64,000 nucleotides of DNA, taken from the NCBI GenBank assembly GCA_021775455.1, contig JAJFHU010000008.1:62001-126000 (forward strand), read 5' to 3'. The stretch is from Hyphomicrobiales bacterium. Lineage in GTDB: Bacteria; Pseudomonadota; Alphaproteobacteria; Rhizobiales; Rhizobiaceae. This document shows positions 8,494 to 16,997 of the stretch, one piece after another. The position numbers and the translations under genes are program-made. A model generated the notes under the pieces. The model saw only the letters and a list, made by a program, of their open reading frames with translations. It did not search any database and was not told where the DNA came from. Each line of letters starts with the position of its first letter. Position 1 is the stretch's first letter.

Positions 8494-9339
8494 TCAGTAG
8501 TGATTTGGTTGCTCGCGTTTGATGCCCAATCCCATGTTAAGGGGCGCATCCTTTAAGAGCTCCATGGAGTGTCTGTCGCTGTCTTCCGGGTTTGTTCGGT
8601 CCGCAGGGCGGGGCAAGTTATCCAGTGAACCATTTGCAACCGCGACCTTCTTTTGAAAAGCGGCCGCTGGTTTGAAGAACATGTGGGAAAATTTTGACCA
8701 GGGAATGCCTGCGAAGAGCACCGTCGTGGCAATCAGGTACAGCACCAAAAATACAAAGGTCCACATGGAGCCGGTATTGGCTTGCAAAAATGCCCAGATG
8801 AGCCCGAAGGTGGTGCTGGCCAGAAGTGAAACAATGAACAAATCAGCCCGTACAAGGCGAAAAACAGAATTTCCTTCGGATGCAACATCCACGCGGATGA
8901 AGAACCAGAACCAGTAACCGCCGACACAAACCATAAGCGCGCCAATGCACCAAAGCATTGGCCACAGTTCTGGCGTTTGTGTCGCCGGAGTTGGATAGGA
9001 AAACACCATGACTATGGTTGCAAGCAAATAGATGACAAATCCGTACATTCCGAGAAGATGGGCAATGCGTCGCTTTGGATTGCAGAATTCCGATGAAGTC
9101 AGTACTTCAGAAGCGGCAGTCTGGATTGCCAGTGATACGGCTTCTCCGCTGCCAACTTCTCTTGAACCGCGCTCACGGGACTTTTTGGAACTGTTGAAAA
9201 AATACCTGGCGCTGCCCTTGTGAATTACATCAAACAAGGTCCCGCCAATCACCAATGCGATCATGACAATGACATAGGTCTGCATGATTGTTGGTGAAAT
9301 GGAAGCCGACAATTCGGCATATGGATTGGTCGTGAACAT
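8494..9339 (-). CDS. aprM: AprM, putative membrane anchor of APS reductase
   Basis: A 281-residue integral membrane protein with about five or six hydrophobic segments (for example IVMIALVIGGTLFDVI, YGFVIYLLATIVMVF, LWCIGALMVCVGGYWFWFFI and LVLYLIATTVLFAGIPW), resembling the cytochrome b-like DsrM/HdrE fold. It heads the aprMBA operon. AprM is known as the presumed quinone-linked anchor of Apr in sulfur oxidisers that lack QmoABC, and size and position fit. The C-terminal 60 residues are hydrophilic and include DSDRHSMELLKDAPLNMGLG, probably contacting AprBA. The ATG at 9339 has a GAGGGG site rather far (12 bases) upstream. Confidence 0.85.
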   Translation of the reverse strand: MFTTNPYAELSASISPTIMQTYVIVMIALVIGGTLFDVIHKGSARYFFNSSKKSRERGSREVGSGEAVSLAIQTAASEVLTSSEFCNPKRRIAHLLGMYGFVIYLLATIVMVFSYPTPATQTPELWPMLWCIGALMVCVGGYWFWFFIRVDVASEGNSVFRLVRADLFIVSLLASTTFGLIWAFLQANTGSMWTFVFLVLYLIATTVLFAGIPWSKFSHMFFKPAAAFQKKVAVANGSLDNLPRPADRTNPEDSDRHSMELLKDAPLNMGLGIKREQPNHY

Positions 9340-9690
9340 GGATTGGCAGGTCCCCTCGAAATCGTCTTACAGTCCGCGCACGGTAGCCTATCGATTTTTT
9401 ATCAGCAACAGAGTCCATAGTAAAAAATGGCTCAAAAAGTAAATTAATGAGACTTTTATTGACATTTATCGTGAAAAACGAGTATTTTTTACCCGTGGAC
9501 CCACAAGTTTGGAAATCTGGCGGGTAGAAGATCGACTGCTTCAATTGCTTTGTAATTCAACAATCCTTTTCGTATGGAATTAGACTGGATTGGTTATAGC
9601 TCCAAGTAAATTGACAAGATTGCAATAAATGTGCCGCTCAATTACACTGTGATTGCACAAGAAATTGAAAACAATTGGATTTGGAAACCG
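9340..9690. other. Divergent intergenic region between aprM and an L,D-transpeptidase gene
   Basis: About 350 AT-rich bases with no convincing gene. It must hold the promoter of the apr operon (minus) and of the transpeptidase gene (plus). A TTGACA at 9459-9464 on the plus strand lacks a good -10 partner. Nothing else structured was seen. Confidence 0.5.
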
Positions 9691-10350
9691 TTGGATATTA
9701 ATCGAAGATCGTATCTGCTTGGATCAACTGCAATTGCAATGTCGGCAATTGTTCCGGCACTCGGTGTCAAAGCCGTCCGTGCCCAGTCGAATAGCAAATT
9801 TTTCACCGGCACTGCGACGGATGGTGGCTTTGAGTTTCGCAGAACCAATTTCGGCAGCATCCAAAAGCGCTGGCAGCGCCAGATGGTGAAATATTTTTCC
9901 GATGAGCCCAAGGGAACTGTCGTTGTCGATACGCGCAATCACTATCTTTACCTGATTTGGGAAAACAATACCGCGCTGCGTTACGGTGTTGGTGTTGGGC
10001 GCGAAGGATTTCAATGGTTCGGACGGGCCAATGTTGCCATGAAAAAAAGATGGCCACGCTGGGTGCCGCCGGATGAAATGCGGGAGCGGCAACCTGATTT
10101 ACCCAAAGTAATGGAAGGCGGACCGGCAAATCCGCTCGGACCCCGGGCATTGTATTTGCATAACAATCAGGGAGATACCGGCTACCGCATTCATGGCACT
10201 ACCAAGCCTTGGTCAATCGGCACTGATGCTTCCTCCGGTTGCATACGCATGTTCAATGAAGATGTCATTGATCTCTACCGCCGTTGTCCGATCGGCGCTG
10301 CGGTGCTGGTGCTTGAACATATTGCTGACCGTGCCCAAACTCCGACCTGA
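9691..10350 (+). CDS. L,D-transpeptidase (ErfK/YbiS/YcfS/YnhG type), Tat-type signal
   Basis: Periplasmic YkuD-domain enzyme forming 3-3 cross-links in peptidoglycan or attaching proteins to it. The catalytic block is complete: HGTTKPWSIGTDASSGCIRM, with His and the nucleophilic Cys in SSGCIRM. The N-terminus DINRRSYLLGSTAIAMSA has a twin-arginine followed by a hydrophobic stretch and a VRAQ cleavage region, so Tat export is likely. The TTG at 9691 is chosen because the signal peptide begins there and GGA-rich sequence precedes it. The frame is open from a GTG at 9631, which would add 20 residues unlike a signal peptide. It is followed after 13 bases by an OmpA-type lipoprotein. Confidence 0.85.
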   Translation: MDINRRSYLLGSTAIAMSAIVPALGVKAVRAQSNSKFFTGTATDGGFEFRRTNFGSIQKRWQRQMVKYFSDEPKGTVVVDTRNHYLYLIWENNTALRYGVGVGREGFQWFGRANVAMKKRWPRWVPPDEMRERQPDLPKVMEGGPANPLGPRALYLHNNQGDTGYRIHGTTKPWSIGTDASSGCIRMFNEDVIDLYRRCPIGAAVLVLEHIADRAQTPT

Positions 10351-10363
10351 TCGCACAATCGTC

Positions 10364-10909
10364 ATGAAACCACCGATCCAGTTCACGGTAGTTTTTGCAA
10401 TGCTGTTTGGTTGTGTAATTCTTTCATCATGCAGTCAAAGTGGCAGCCGACAGGTGTTTTCATCTGAAAACATAACTCAGGGAAAAACCGATGAACCGGT
10501 GGCCAAGTTCTCAAACATTCAGCAAGGAAGCGAAGAAGACTTCATCATGGCTGTAGGTCGGCGTGTGTATTTCACAAAAGGCTCTGTGAAATTTGATGAT
10601 GTGGCACTGGAAACCATGAACATCCAGATCAATTGGCTGAAGCGATACCCTCAATGGAAAATCAAGCTACAGGGACATGCAGACGATCCGGGTGGAAATG
10701 CCAAAAATGTGCAACTGTCGGAAAAGCGGGCAAAGGCGGTAATGGATTACTTCGTGCAGCAGGGAGTATCTGCACAGCGAATGTGGATGAAGGGCTATGG
10801 GTCAGAGCGCTTATTGAGAAGTTGCCCGGAAATTGAATGCAAGGCACTCAATCGCCGGGTTGTTGTAAACCTGCGCCGGGAGTTTGACGCAGCAGCTCCG
10901 CAGTTTTGA
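10364..10909 (+). CDS. OmpA-family outer-membrane lipoprotein
   Basis: A 181-residue protein with a lipoprotein signal (MKPPIQFTVVFAMLFGCVIL, lipobox LSSC) and a C-terminal OmpA/Pal peptidoglycan-binding domain: VYFTKGSVKFDD, KIKLQGHADDPGGN, LSEKRAKAVMDYF and the closing GYGSERLL. It probably tethers the outer membrane to the cell wall non-covalently. A longer in-frame extension upstream to 10193 lies inside the transpeptidase gene and is rejected. It forms a likely two-gene unit with the preceding L,D-transpeptidase. Whether it is the main Pal is unlikely, as no tol genes are present and the sequence is diverged. Confidence 0.8.
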   Translation: MKPPIQFTVVFAMLFGCVILSSCSQSGSRQVFSSENITQGKTDEPVAKFSNIQQGSEEDFIMAVGRRVYFTKGSVKFDDVALETMNIQINWLKRYPQWKIKLQGHADDPGGNAKNVQLSEKRAKAVMDYFVQQGVSAQRMWMKGYGSERLLRSCPEIECKALNRRVVVNLRREFDAAAPQF

Positions 10910-10955
10910 TACCGCATCAAATTACAAGTACATCGAACCGCACGCATCCAGCGAG

Positions 10956-11273
10956 TTAGATGCAAATCAACAGACCATCGATTCTTAGACAATTCCCGCG
11001 GCCGTGGTTGCGATTACGGTGTTGATGGTTGAAATCCCGTTTTGTTGCACGACAATTAGGCCCTTTGTGTCTGTGTCGGGTTACGCGCCCGAATCGGTGG
11101 GCGTAATGCCGCCTGAAATTACGATGGCAACCTTTCACCTTCACAACACCATCGCTGGACTGAATCGCCGGTAGCATCGAGCTTGGCGATACGAGGGAAC
11201 CTGCAAAGGACTGAACTGGTAGCGACAGGCCGCCAGCAACGGTTAGGGCAAAGACTAGTTTAATGGATTTCAT
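10956..11273 (-). CDS. Small secreted His/Arg-rich protein
   Basis: A 105-residue protein with a clear Sec signal peptide (MKSIKLVFALTVAGGLSLPV, then a cut near SFAG). The mature part is unusual: GCHRNFRRHYAHRFGRVTRH, HRHKGPNC and many Arg, His and Asn residues, with four cysteines. Small GCHRDVRRH.....HRHVG..C proteins are common in Hyphomicrobiales and have no known role. The start at 11273 has an ACGGAG ribosome site. It converges on the OmpA lipoprotein gene. Confidence 0.65.
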   Translation of the reverse strand: MKSIKLVFALTVAGGLSLPVQSFAGSLVSPSSMLPAIQSSDGVVKVKGCHRNFRRHYAHRFGRVTRHRHKGPNCRATKRDFNHQHRNRNHGRGNCLRIDGLLICI

Positions 11274-11425
11274 GATCTGCTCCGTTTTACGGGTTTTAAT
11301 GAGATACACCGCATGCGATTACTCCCATCACCAACAGAGCAACATTTTAACGACCATTAGACAAATCAATTTTACCGAAAGGTTATCCGTGGGTGGATAT
11401 TTGAGGTGTGATCATCGAAGATCAC

Positions 11426-12475
11426 TCATTTGAAGAGAACGAGGTTAGTATATAAATTAACTTGATTTTGTAGGCGTAAAGCCCTCTTGTTATGTGCCAT
11501 TTCTTGATAGAGTTTCTGGAACTGTGACCTGCTACCCATGCTTGGACCACCCGGCTGGAGGACCGAAAGCGCGGCTTCTACTTCCACCGTATTGGCATAC
11601 CCAGTGGCGTTAAAACCGTTGGCAGTCAACGATTTCATCAAGTAAGAGCTTACTTGTGGGTCATCATCGACAACGAATACATGCCTTGCCGGGGACAATG
11701 CGCTTTTTACGAAATTAATGTTATCAGTTGGCAATATTGTTTGGGAGGATGATTCTCCAATCGGTTCAGCATTTGGCTTGACGTTATCGTTATCAAACCG
11801 CAGACCGAGATCCTTACCTTTACGCGCTGCCGTCCATTGGGCAGCCGGATCAGAATGCGAAGTGAACTTCGGCTGCACAATTGTGGCCGCGCCAAACGCT
11901 GCTTCATCCAGTGTAGCCAGATATTCGCGAACGGCACGTGGGGCGTCCTCTGGATTAATCTTGTCCGGCTCCCGTTCTTCTTTTGATGTTGAGTTCTGCC
12001 GGTTGGTATCGGCTTCAATCAAACTGGCATCGACAGCCAGACGCTGACCACTAACCAACCCCTCATTAATACATCGGGCAACCACCGTCTCAAATACATG
12101 CCGCAGAAGATCGCTGTCGCGAAAGCGGCCATGCCTATTCTTTGAGAATATCGAGTGATCTGGAACAGCATCACCAAGATCGAGACGACAGAACCAGCGA
12201 TAGGCCAGGTTCAGATGAACCTCTTCACACAAACGTCGCTCAGACCGGATGCCCATGCAATACCCCGCCAGCAGCATACGGATCATTAACTCTGGGTCAA
12301 CAGACGGGCGGCCGGTTGAACTGTAAAACGCAGCAAGATGCAGTCGAATATCTGTAAGATCAACAAACCAGTCTATCGTTCGCAGCATGTGGTCTTGTGG
12401 CACGTGATCCTCAATCGAAAACTCGTAAAACAACGCCGCTTGCGCTTCCTGACGGGGTCCCATCATCGCTAACAA
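11426..12475 (-). pseudogene. Chimeric reading frame: truncated IS1182-type transposase joined to a partial response-regulator receiver domain
   Basis: One open frame of 349 codons made of unrelated parts. Residues 1 to about 219 are the N-terminal half of an IS1182/IS5-type transposase (DUF772 region, with YCMGIRSERRLCEEV, HSIFSKNRHGRFR and the first DDE aspartate in LAVDASLIEAD). The match stops near SDPAAQWTAARKG, before the second and third catalytic acids. After a linker, residues from about 265 read ARHVFVVDDDPQVSSYLMKS, the start of a receiver domain with its acidic pocket, but the phosphorylation Asp strand is missing and the last 40 residues are unrecognised. The transposase cannot be active. 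I infer insertion followed by deletion that fused both remnants in frame. Confidence 0.7.
11818..12475 (-). mobile_element. IS1182-type insertion sequence remnant
   Basis: The transposase-derived part of the chimeric frame. Only the 5' half of a typical transposase gene of about 450 codons remains. I could not find matching terminal inverted repeats in the 200 bases upstream (12476-12673) or around the internal break, so exact ends are unknown. No target duplication was identified. Confidence 0.6.
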
Positions 12476-12673
12476 TCTCCCAAATCACTTGGAAAACTGA
12501 ATCAGCACAACGTGCCGTCAATAAGGGAGCCATCCACACAGGACTTAGTGACAATACAGAGTTGCCCGGATTGTCCATACCGCGACATAATTCGAACAGT
12601 CAGGCGAACTCGGATAAGCAGATTGTTGCAGCCCCTCGAAGGCTTTGCGACCATGGGACAATTGTTTGATTGA

Positions 12674-13297
12674 TTAGGCGGCGAGCAGTTCCAAGTTGGC
12701 GATTGATCGCAGTTCGTTAGTGGCGACTTGGAGTTGTTGCGTTAAAGTGATTATCGTCTCCTTCCCGGCAACCAAACCAGCCGTTGGTATAGGTGCCCCG
12801 AATGAAACACCAACGTGTGGTCGATTTAACAAGTGCGCGACCTCTATTTGCTTCGGCCCTTGGAAAAAGGCGGGTACCAACGGAACCCCGGCATGAAGTG
12901 CGATTGTCGCTGCACCTCGTTTGAATGTTGTGTTCGTCTCGCTTCGCGTACCACTTGGGAAGATTAAAATAATTTCGCCATTTTGAAGAATTTCGACAGC
13001 GGTTTTTATCGTACTTGGCAGGGGATTTAAGCGGTCGACAGGAATGGATCCAACCTGCTCCAACACCCACCTGGTTACAGGCTGATCGAAGAGATCGTTC
13101 TTGGACATATGTCGTAACTGCCTAGGGTGCAAGGCATAGGCCAACCACAGGCTATCTGCCCAACCAATGTGATTGCAAGTGACGACTGCACCCGCGCCGC
13201 CGATCCGAAGAACATCCGGTAGATTGATGATTTCCGGCTTACCGACACGCTCCAAAGCAATCTTAAGTCCAGGAGAGACGACCTTCAGTACATTCAT
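12674..13297 (-). CDS. 1-acyl-sn-glycerol-3-phosphate acyltransferase (PlsC family)
   Basis: A 207-residue lysophospholipid acyltransferase. The catalytic NHxxxxD block is TCNHIGWADSLWLAY, the second block is LIFPSGTRSE (FPEGTRS in most homologues), and a further PLVPAFFQGPKQIEV stretch corresponds to motif IV. These enzymes transfer an acyl chain to sn-2 of lysophosphatidic acid or to ornithine lipid precursors at the inner membrane. It lacks the usual N-terminal membrane helix, so it resembles short OlsA-like forms. The ATG at 13297 has GGAG eight bases upstream. It lies next to the transposase remnant. Confidence 0.85.
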   Translation of the reverse strand: MNVLKVVSPGLKIALERVGKPEIINLPDVLRIGGAGAVVTCNHIGWADSLWLAYALHPRQLRHMSKNDLFDQPVTRWVLEQVGSIPVDRLNPLPSTIKTAVEILQNGEIILIFPSGTRSETNTTFKRGAATIALHAGVPLVPAFFQGPKQIEVAHLLNRPHVGVSFGAPIPTAGLVAGKETIITLTQQLQVATNELRSIANLELLAA

Positions 13298-13363
13298 TCA
13301 GGAACTCCAAAATCCATCAAGCTGATCTTGTCAGCCTATCTGGGCTAAGCGGAATATATTTAT

Positions 13364-13498
13364 CTATTTGACTTTCTTCCCGGCGCCGATGTTGAGCGGC
13401 TTTGATGCATTGGAGTCGGCAGTCGCTGAAACCTTTGGTTTAACCTGCTTTGGTTTCCTAGCCTCTTTGTTTCCGCGTTTGTTGTTACCTTTGGACAT
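13364..13498 (-). CDS. Small conserved basic protein (44 residues)
   Basis: Begins MSKGNNKRGNKEARKPKQ and ends NIGAGKKVK. The ATG at 13498 is preceded by AAGGAAA and the frame ends at TAG 13364-13366. I recognise this MSKGN(N/K)KRGNKE opening as a short protein found in many proteobacterial genomes without known function. It is very basic and probably disordered, which would suit RNA or ribosome association, though this is not shown. It is followed after 66 bases by plsC in the same direction. Confidence 0.7.
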   Translation of the reverse strand: MSKGNNKRGNKEARKPKQVKPKVSATADSNASKPLNIGAGKKVK

Positions 13499-13936
13499 TT
13501 GATTTCCTTTTTTAATGTGCAACGATCCCTAACGATGAGTATCAGGTCGTCTCGTTGCGGGTTTTCCATCCATGACGCATAATTGCATTCGTGATGGTTT
13601 CAAAAGTGAAGACCAGTTTTCGGTCCTTGCCTTTAATGGGCATTCTATTTCGTTCCATCCGCATAAATTCTTCAGCAGAAAGACGTCTTCGGGTTGCATC
13701 TTAGGGGTTCTCTTTCATCTTGCCGGTGTCCTTTGGTTTTGATTTCAAGAATGTTATGACGCGCTACATCTAAATATCGACTGCAGATGCGTTCGATTTT
13801 TACTCCGGTAAAAATCCAATTGAGTTCATATTCAATTGTGCTTTCTGAGCCCAGAGCGGGTCTATGCAAGTTTGGTCGGGACCTCACCGTTTTGTCTCAC
13901 ACAAGAGACCATTCTCGCGGTGAACAGGAGCTCACC
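13499..13936. other. 438-base stretch with no recognised gene
   Basis: A possible 40-codon minus-strand frame runs from 13664 to 13542 (MRMERNRMPIKGKDRKLVFT and ending HGWKTRNETT); it looks protein-like but is directly preceded by a stop and has no family. A second minus-strand frame at 13672-13887 also lacks support. Together they could be the broken halves of one small gene. Nothing else was seen. Confidence 0.35.
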
Positions 13937-15112
13937 TCAGAGATTTCTAACGTGGCCCGGGACCGTTGGTTTGATTGTGTGGATTAGGGAACACTTTGAT
14001 TTTGCCCCTGACCTCAGGGCTCCGGTCAATAAACCGTTTTCCGCGATGGTAAGGATCATATCTTCGTAGTTCATATGGTGATTGAGCACACAGCCTTTGT
14101 AGAAATAACCTTTTCGGAGGCCGGGCATAAGATTGGCTTCGATGAAATGCGGAACATTCTCATGATTCATCTTTATGTCGATACGGCCAAAAGACTTGCC
14201 ACCTAGGGCGCTGAACGCAGCCTGTGCCAAATCTCCTAGTCGCGCGTGAAGCGCCATGTCCGTGACCGGCTCCACGGTTTCGGCATCTTGCTTCTTGATG
14301 TCGTAGTCGAGGATACGATCCCCGTTCTGGTTCGGGGCGGCGATTATCTCGATTGGCATTGCCCGAAGGTTTCCGCTGAATGCGTCCTCAAGAATGCCGA
14401 CGCTGTATTCACGTCCTGAAAGATATGTCTCCACTAGTGCGCGGGACATCTGATTCTCATGGATATCCAGGACTTTACGCTGGAAGCTTGCAAAATCATG
14501 TACAACGGAATTTGCATCCACGCCACGGCTGTCACCACCAGTGATCGGTTTAACAAAAAGCGGAAAAGCGAGTGGAATCGCTTCCTCTGAGACATGCTCG
14601 CCTGGTGCAGTGAGGAAGTAACCAGCGGTCGCGATATTGGCTTCTTGTATAATGCGCTTGGCACGAGCCTTGTCGTGTTCGTTGTCGAGTGCTGCCTTGT
14701 TCGATGCGATGTAGGCAATACCGTGAAGGTCGAGAAAATCGTTCAACCACAAATCGCGGCCATTGAAGTGGAAATATTTAACGCCTGAGAACACCAGATC
14801 AGGTTTTCGAGCTGCCAATTTCTCCAGATCGTGGTGGGTACTGATTTGGGTAATGGATACATGGCGGTAGTGGTTCGAGAGTATCTCCAAAACAAGTGTT
14901 TCGTCCAATTCGATGCCAACATTCTTTCGATTAGTCGTTATGCTGCCGCGATGGGGCACAACAACAATTTCGATCGCCTTGTTGCTTTCACGAACAACAG
15001 ACAACTCGGTGTCGAGAGGATAAATCGGCTGACCGAAGTTGTGAGGGGTGAGATTTGATGGCTGCAGGCAGGCAGTGCGCGTCTCGATGATGTCTGGATT
15101 TTCTATGTTCAA
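13937..15112 (-). CDS. ATP-grasp ligase resembling D-alanine--D-alanine ligase
   Basis: A 391-residue ATP-grasp protein. The nucleotide-binding parts are LFVKPITGGDSRGV and ALVETYLSGREYSVG; the metal-binding end is GRIDIKMN....HFIEANLMPGL, equivalent to the R.D......E.N..PG signature of Ddl. An N-terminal domain of about 100 residues contains LVFSGVKYFHFNGRD. Ddl-like proteins outside the mur cluster often join other amino acids, so the substrate is open. The start is a TTG at 15112; no ATG is available until well inside the ATP-grasp domain. It is divergent from an M19 dipeptidase gene, 480 bases away. Confidence 0.75.
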   Translation of the reverse strand: MNIENPDIIETRTACLQPSNLTPHNFGQPIYPLDTELSVVRESNKAIEIVVVPHRGSITTNRKNVGIELDETLVLEILSNHYRHVSITQISTHHDLEKLAARKPDLVFSGVKYFHFNGRDLWLNDFLDLHGIAYIASNKAALDNEHDKARAKRIIQEANIATAGYFLTAPGEHVSEEAIPLAFPLFVKPITGGDSRGVDANSVVHDFASFQRKVLDIHENQMSRALVETYLSGREYSVGILEDAFSGNLRAMPIEIIAAPNQNGDRILDYDIKKQDAETVEPVTDMALHARLGDLAQAAFSALGGKSFGRIDIKMNHENVPHFIEANLMPGLRKGYFYKGCVLNHHMNYEDMILTIAENGLLTGALRSGAKSKCSLIHTIKPTVPGHVRNL

Positions 15113-15591
15113 AATGAATCTTTCTAACGCTCACGCGTGTCATATCCCTGAAGAACACATGCGTGTTCCAAGGGTGATCGGTGATGTATGAAAATATTTA
15201 ACGAAACAATACGGAGTTGCTAAATTTCAAATCTGCAAGCACCGAAATGCAGGCTAACACGAATTGCCGGACATAGATATGATTATTATCACGAAGCTGA
15301 TCACTTAAGGCGGTCTCGGTTCAGGGCTTTTCGTCGTCATTTTGTTTACGATAACTGAATGTTTGCATTCGGGGGTTCAGGCATCACACGATCATACCTG
15401 TATATCCGTTTCCACCCCAATGCCTATATTGCAGGCAATGCCTCATTGAGCCCAAACCCGTGAAATCCATTAATTACTTCGCAACATGGCCGCGTGTTTT
15501 TTTTCACTCATACATGCTCATTCGCTTGCTTTATCTATCTAATTGTCAGCATTAATGGAATGGCTTCTGATAGCGGAAAACAGTCGAGTAT
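15113..15591. other. 479-base divergent intergenic region
   Basis: No open frame of interest, no tRNA and no riboswitch were recognised. It must carry the promoters of the ATP-grasp gene (minus) and the dipeptidase gene (plus). A few short inverted repeats exist but none has a terminator-like T-run at a sensible place. Confidence 0.5.
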
Positions 15592-16677
15592 TTGAAAGTG
15601 CAAAAAAACAACCTTATTTCGACACAGGGTTTCCCCATTGTCTTCGACGGACACAATGATGTTCTGTCCAGGCATGCGGGCAACGGCGCTTGTTCCGAAG
15701 CTGATAAGTTTCTAACAGGTTGTGATGGTGCAATCGATGTGGTTCGTGCGCGGGCTGGTGGTTTCGGTGGAGGCTTTTTCGCCATCTACATTCGTTCTCC
15801 CAGGGAATCCGATACACACTATGAGGCCATGAACCAATCGGCCTATGATTTAACTGTACCCGTTCCTGTTTCATTCGATGAGGCCACACCGGTGGCACAA
15901 TTGCAGGTGTCCTTCCTCAATAGGCTTGAGGAGGTCAATGCGCTTCAGATTTGCACATCAACGAATGAGTTACGTGCATGTATGGCCAGCGGCAAGCTGG
16001 CTGCGATCATGCATATGGAGGGGGCAGAGGCGATAGACAAAGACTTGTATGCACTTGATCTTTATTACCGCGCAGGTTTGCGTTCGCTAGGGCCGGTTTG
16101 GAGCCGTTCAACACTGTTTGGCCACGGCGTTCCATTCCGCTTTCCAAGTGATGGCAACATTGGTGAAGGTTTGACAGAGCATGGACTGCGATTGATCAAA
16201 CGGTGCAATGAATTGAATATTCTGATTGACCTTTCGCACATCAATGAGGCCGGGTTTTGGGATGTAGCAAATCACAGCGATGCGCCGCTGGTTGCTACTC
16301 ATTCGAACGCCTATGAATTGTGTAAAAGCTCCCGCAACCTGACGGATAATCAATTGGCCGCAGTCGCGGAAAGTGACGGCATCGTCGGGGTCAACTTCTC
16401 CGTGTCATTTCTGCGCGATGACGGCAGGAGAGACCAAAATGTTGAGTTGGAAGTCATCATCCGACATTTTGATTATTTGATTGAAAAATTGGGCGAAGAC
16501 CGCGTCGGATTTGGTTCTGATTATGATGGCGCATTGGTGCCGGCAAAAATTACGAGTGTTTCGGACTTGCCTCTGCTTTTGGAAGCGATGCGCAATCACG
16601 GCTTTGACAACGAATTACTGGCCAAACTGTGCCACGGCAACTGGATGCGAGTACTGAACAAAACCTGGGAGGAATAA
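15592..16677 (+). CDS. Membrane (renal-type) dipeptidase, peptidase family M19
   Basis: A zinc dipeptidase of 361 residues. All five metal ligands of the family are in place: HND in FDGHNDVLS, Glu in HMEGAEAID, His in LIDLSHINEAG, His in ATHSNAY, and Asp in GFGSDYDGA. M19 enzymes cleave dipeptides and accept a D-amino acid at the C-terminal position. No signal peptide is visible, so it is cytosolic despite the family name. The start is TTG at 15592 or GTG at 15598, without a strong ribosome site. The facing ATP-grasp ligase may act on related dipeptides. Confidence 0.9.
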   Translation: MKVQKNNLISTQGFPIVFDGHNDVLSRHAGNGACSEADKFLTGCDGAIDVVRARAGGFGGGFFAIYIRSPRESDTHYEAMNQSAYDLTVPVPVSFDEATPVAQLQVSFLNRLEEVNALQICTSTNELRACMASGKLAAIMHMEGAEAIDKDLYALDLYYRAGLRSLGPVWSRSTLFGHGVPFRFPSDGNIGEGLTEHGLRLIKRCNELNILIDLSHINEAGFWDVANHSDAPLVATHSNAYELCKSSRNLTDNQLAAVAESDGIVGVNFSVSFLRDDGRRDQNVELEVIIRHFDYLIEKLGEDRVGFGSDYDGALVPAKITSVSDLPLLLEAMRNHGFDNELLAKLCHGNWMRVLNKTWEE

Positions 16678-16997
16678 CCCTTTAATGCTTGTTTTAATAG
16701 GGGGCGAAGATGAAACATCGGCTGCGGCGACATTAATCTGCAAGCAAAGCATGGATGCCTTATCGTTACACTTCGAACAACGACACTTGCACATCCCCAG
16801 CATCAGGCCTGCCGCGAGATTTTTACATTCAACTCTTCGTCTTCCAAGATCGAACACATGGCAGCTCCGACAAGCAGTGCAACATCAAATCAAACCCTTG
16901 ACAACACGGAGCCGTCCACACATGGCGTTTGTAGTTTGGTACGCATTCAGTCCGTGCCTCTGATGCAGAGGCACGGACTGAATATCTGCTCAAAAAC
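16678..16997. other. 320-base stretch before the cyclase gene
   Basis: An open frame at 16685-16963 is present but does not look like a protein and overlaps the hairpin at 16945-16983. In the cyclase frame the sequence stays open back to TAG at 16932, and the last 12 codons before the ATG (DAEARTEYLLKN) look like true cyclase sequence. I therefore read this stretch as eroded upstream coding sequence plus the hairpin. Confidence 0.4.
16945..16983. repeat. Perfect 17-bp inverted repeat with a 5-base loop
   Basis: Arms 16945-16961 (ATTCAGTCCGTGCCTCT) and 16967-16983 are exact reverse complements around the loop GATGC. The right arm overlaps in-frame cyclase-like codons just before the annotated ATG. 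There is no T-run, so it is not an obvious terminator. It could be a translation-blocking stem or a scar of a fold-back rearrangement. Confidence 0.7.

Noticed and set aside
13672-13887. 71-codon minus-strand frame
   Set aside because: No ribosome site or family; may be debris of a small gene together with 13542-13664, but not supportable alone.
16685-16963. Open frame upstream of the cyclase
   Set aside because: Composition is unlike a protein, no family is recognised, and it ends within the inverted repeat.
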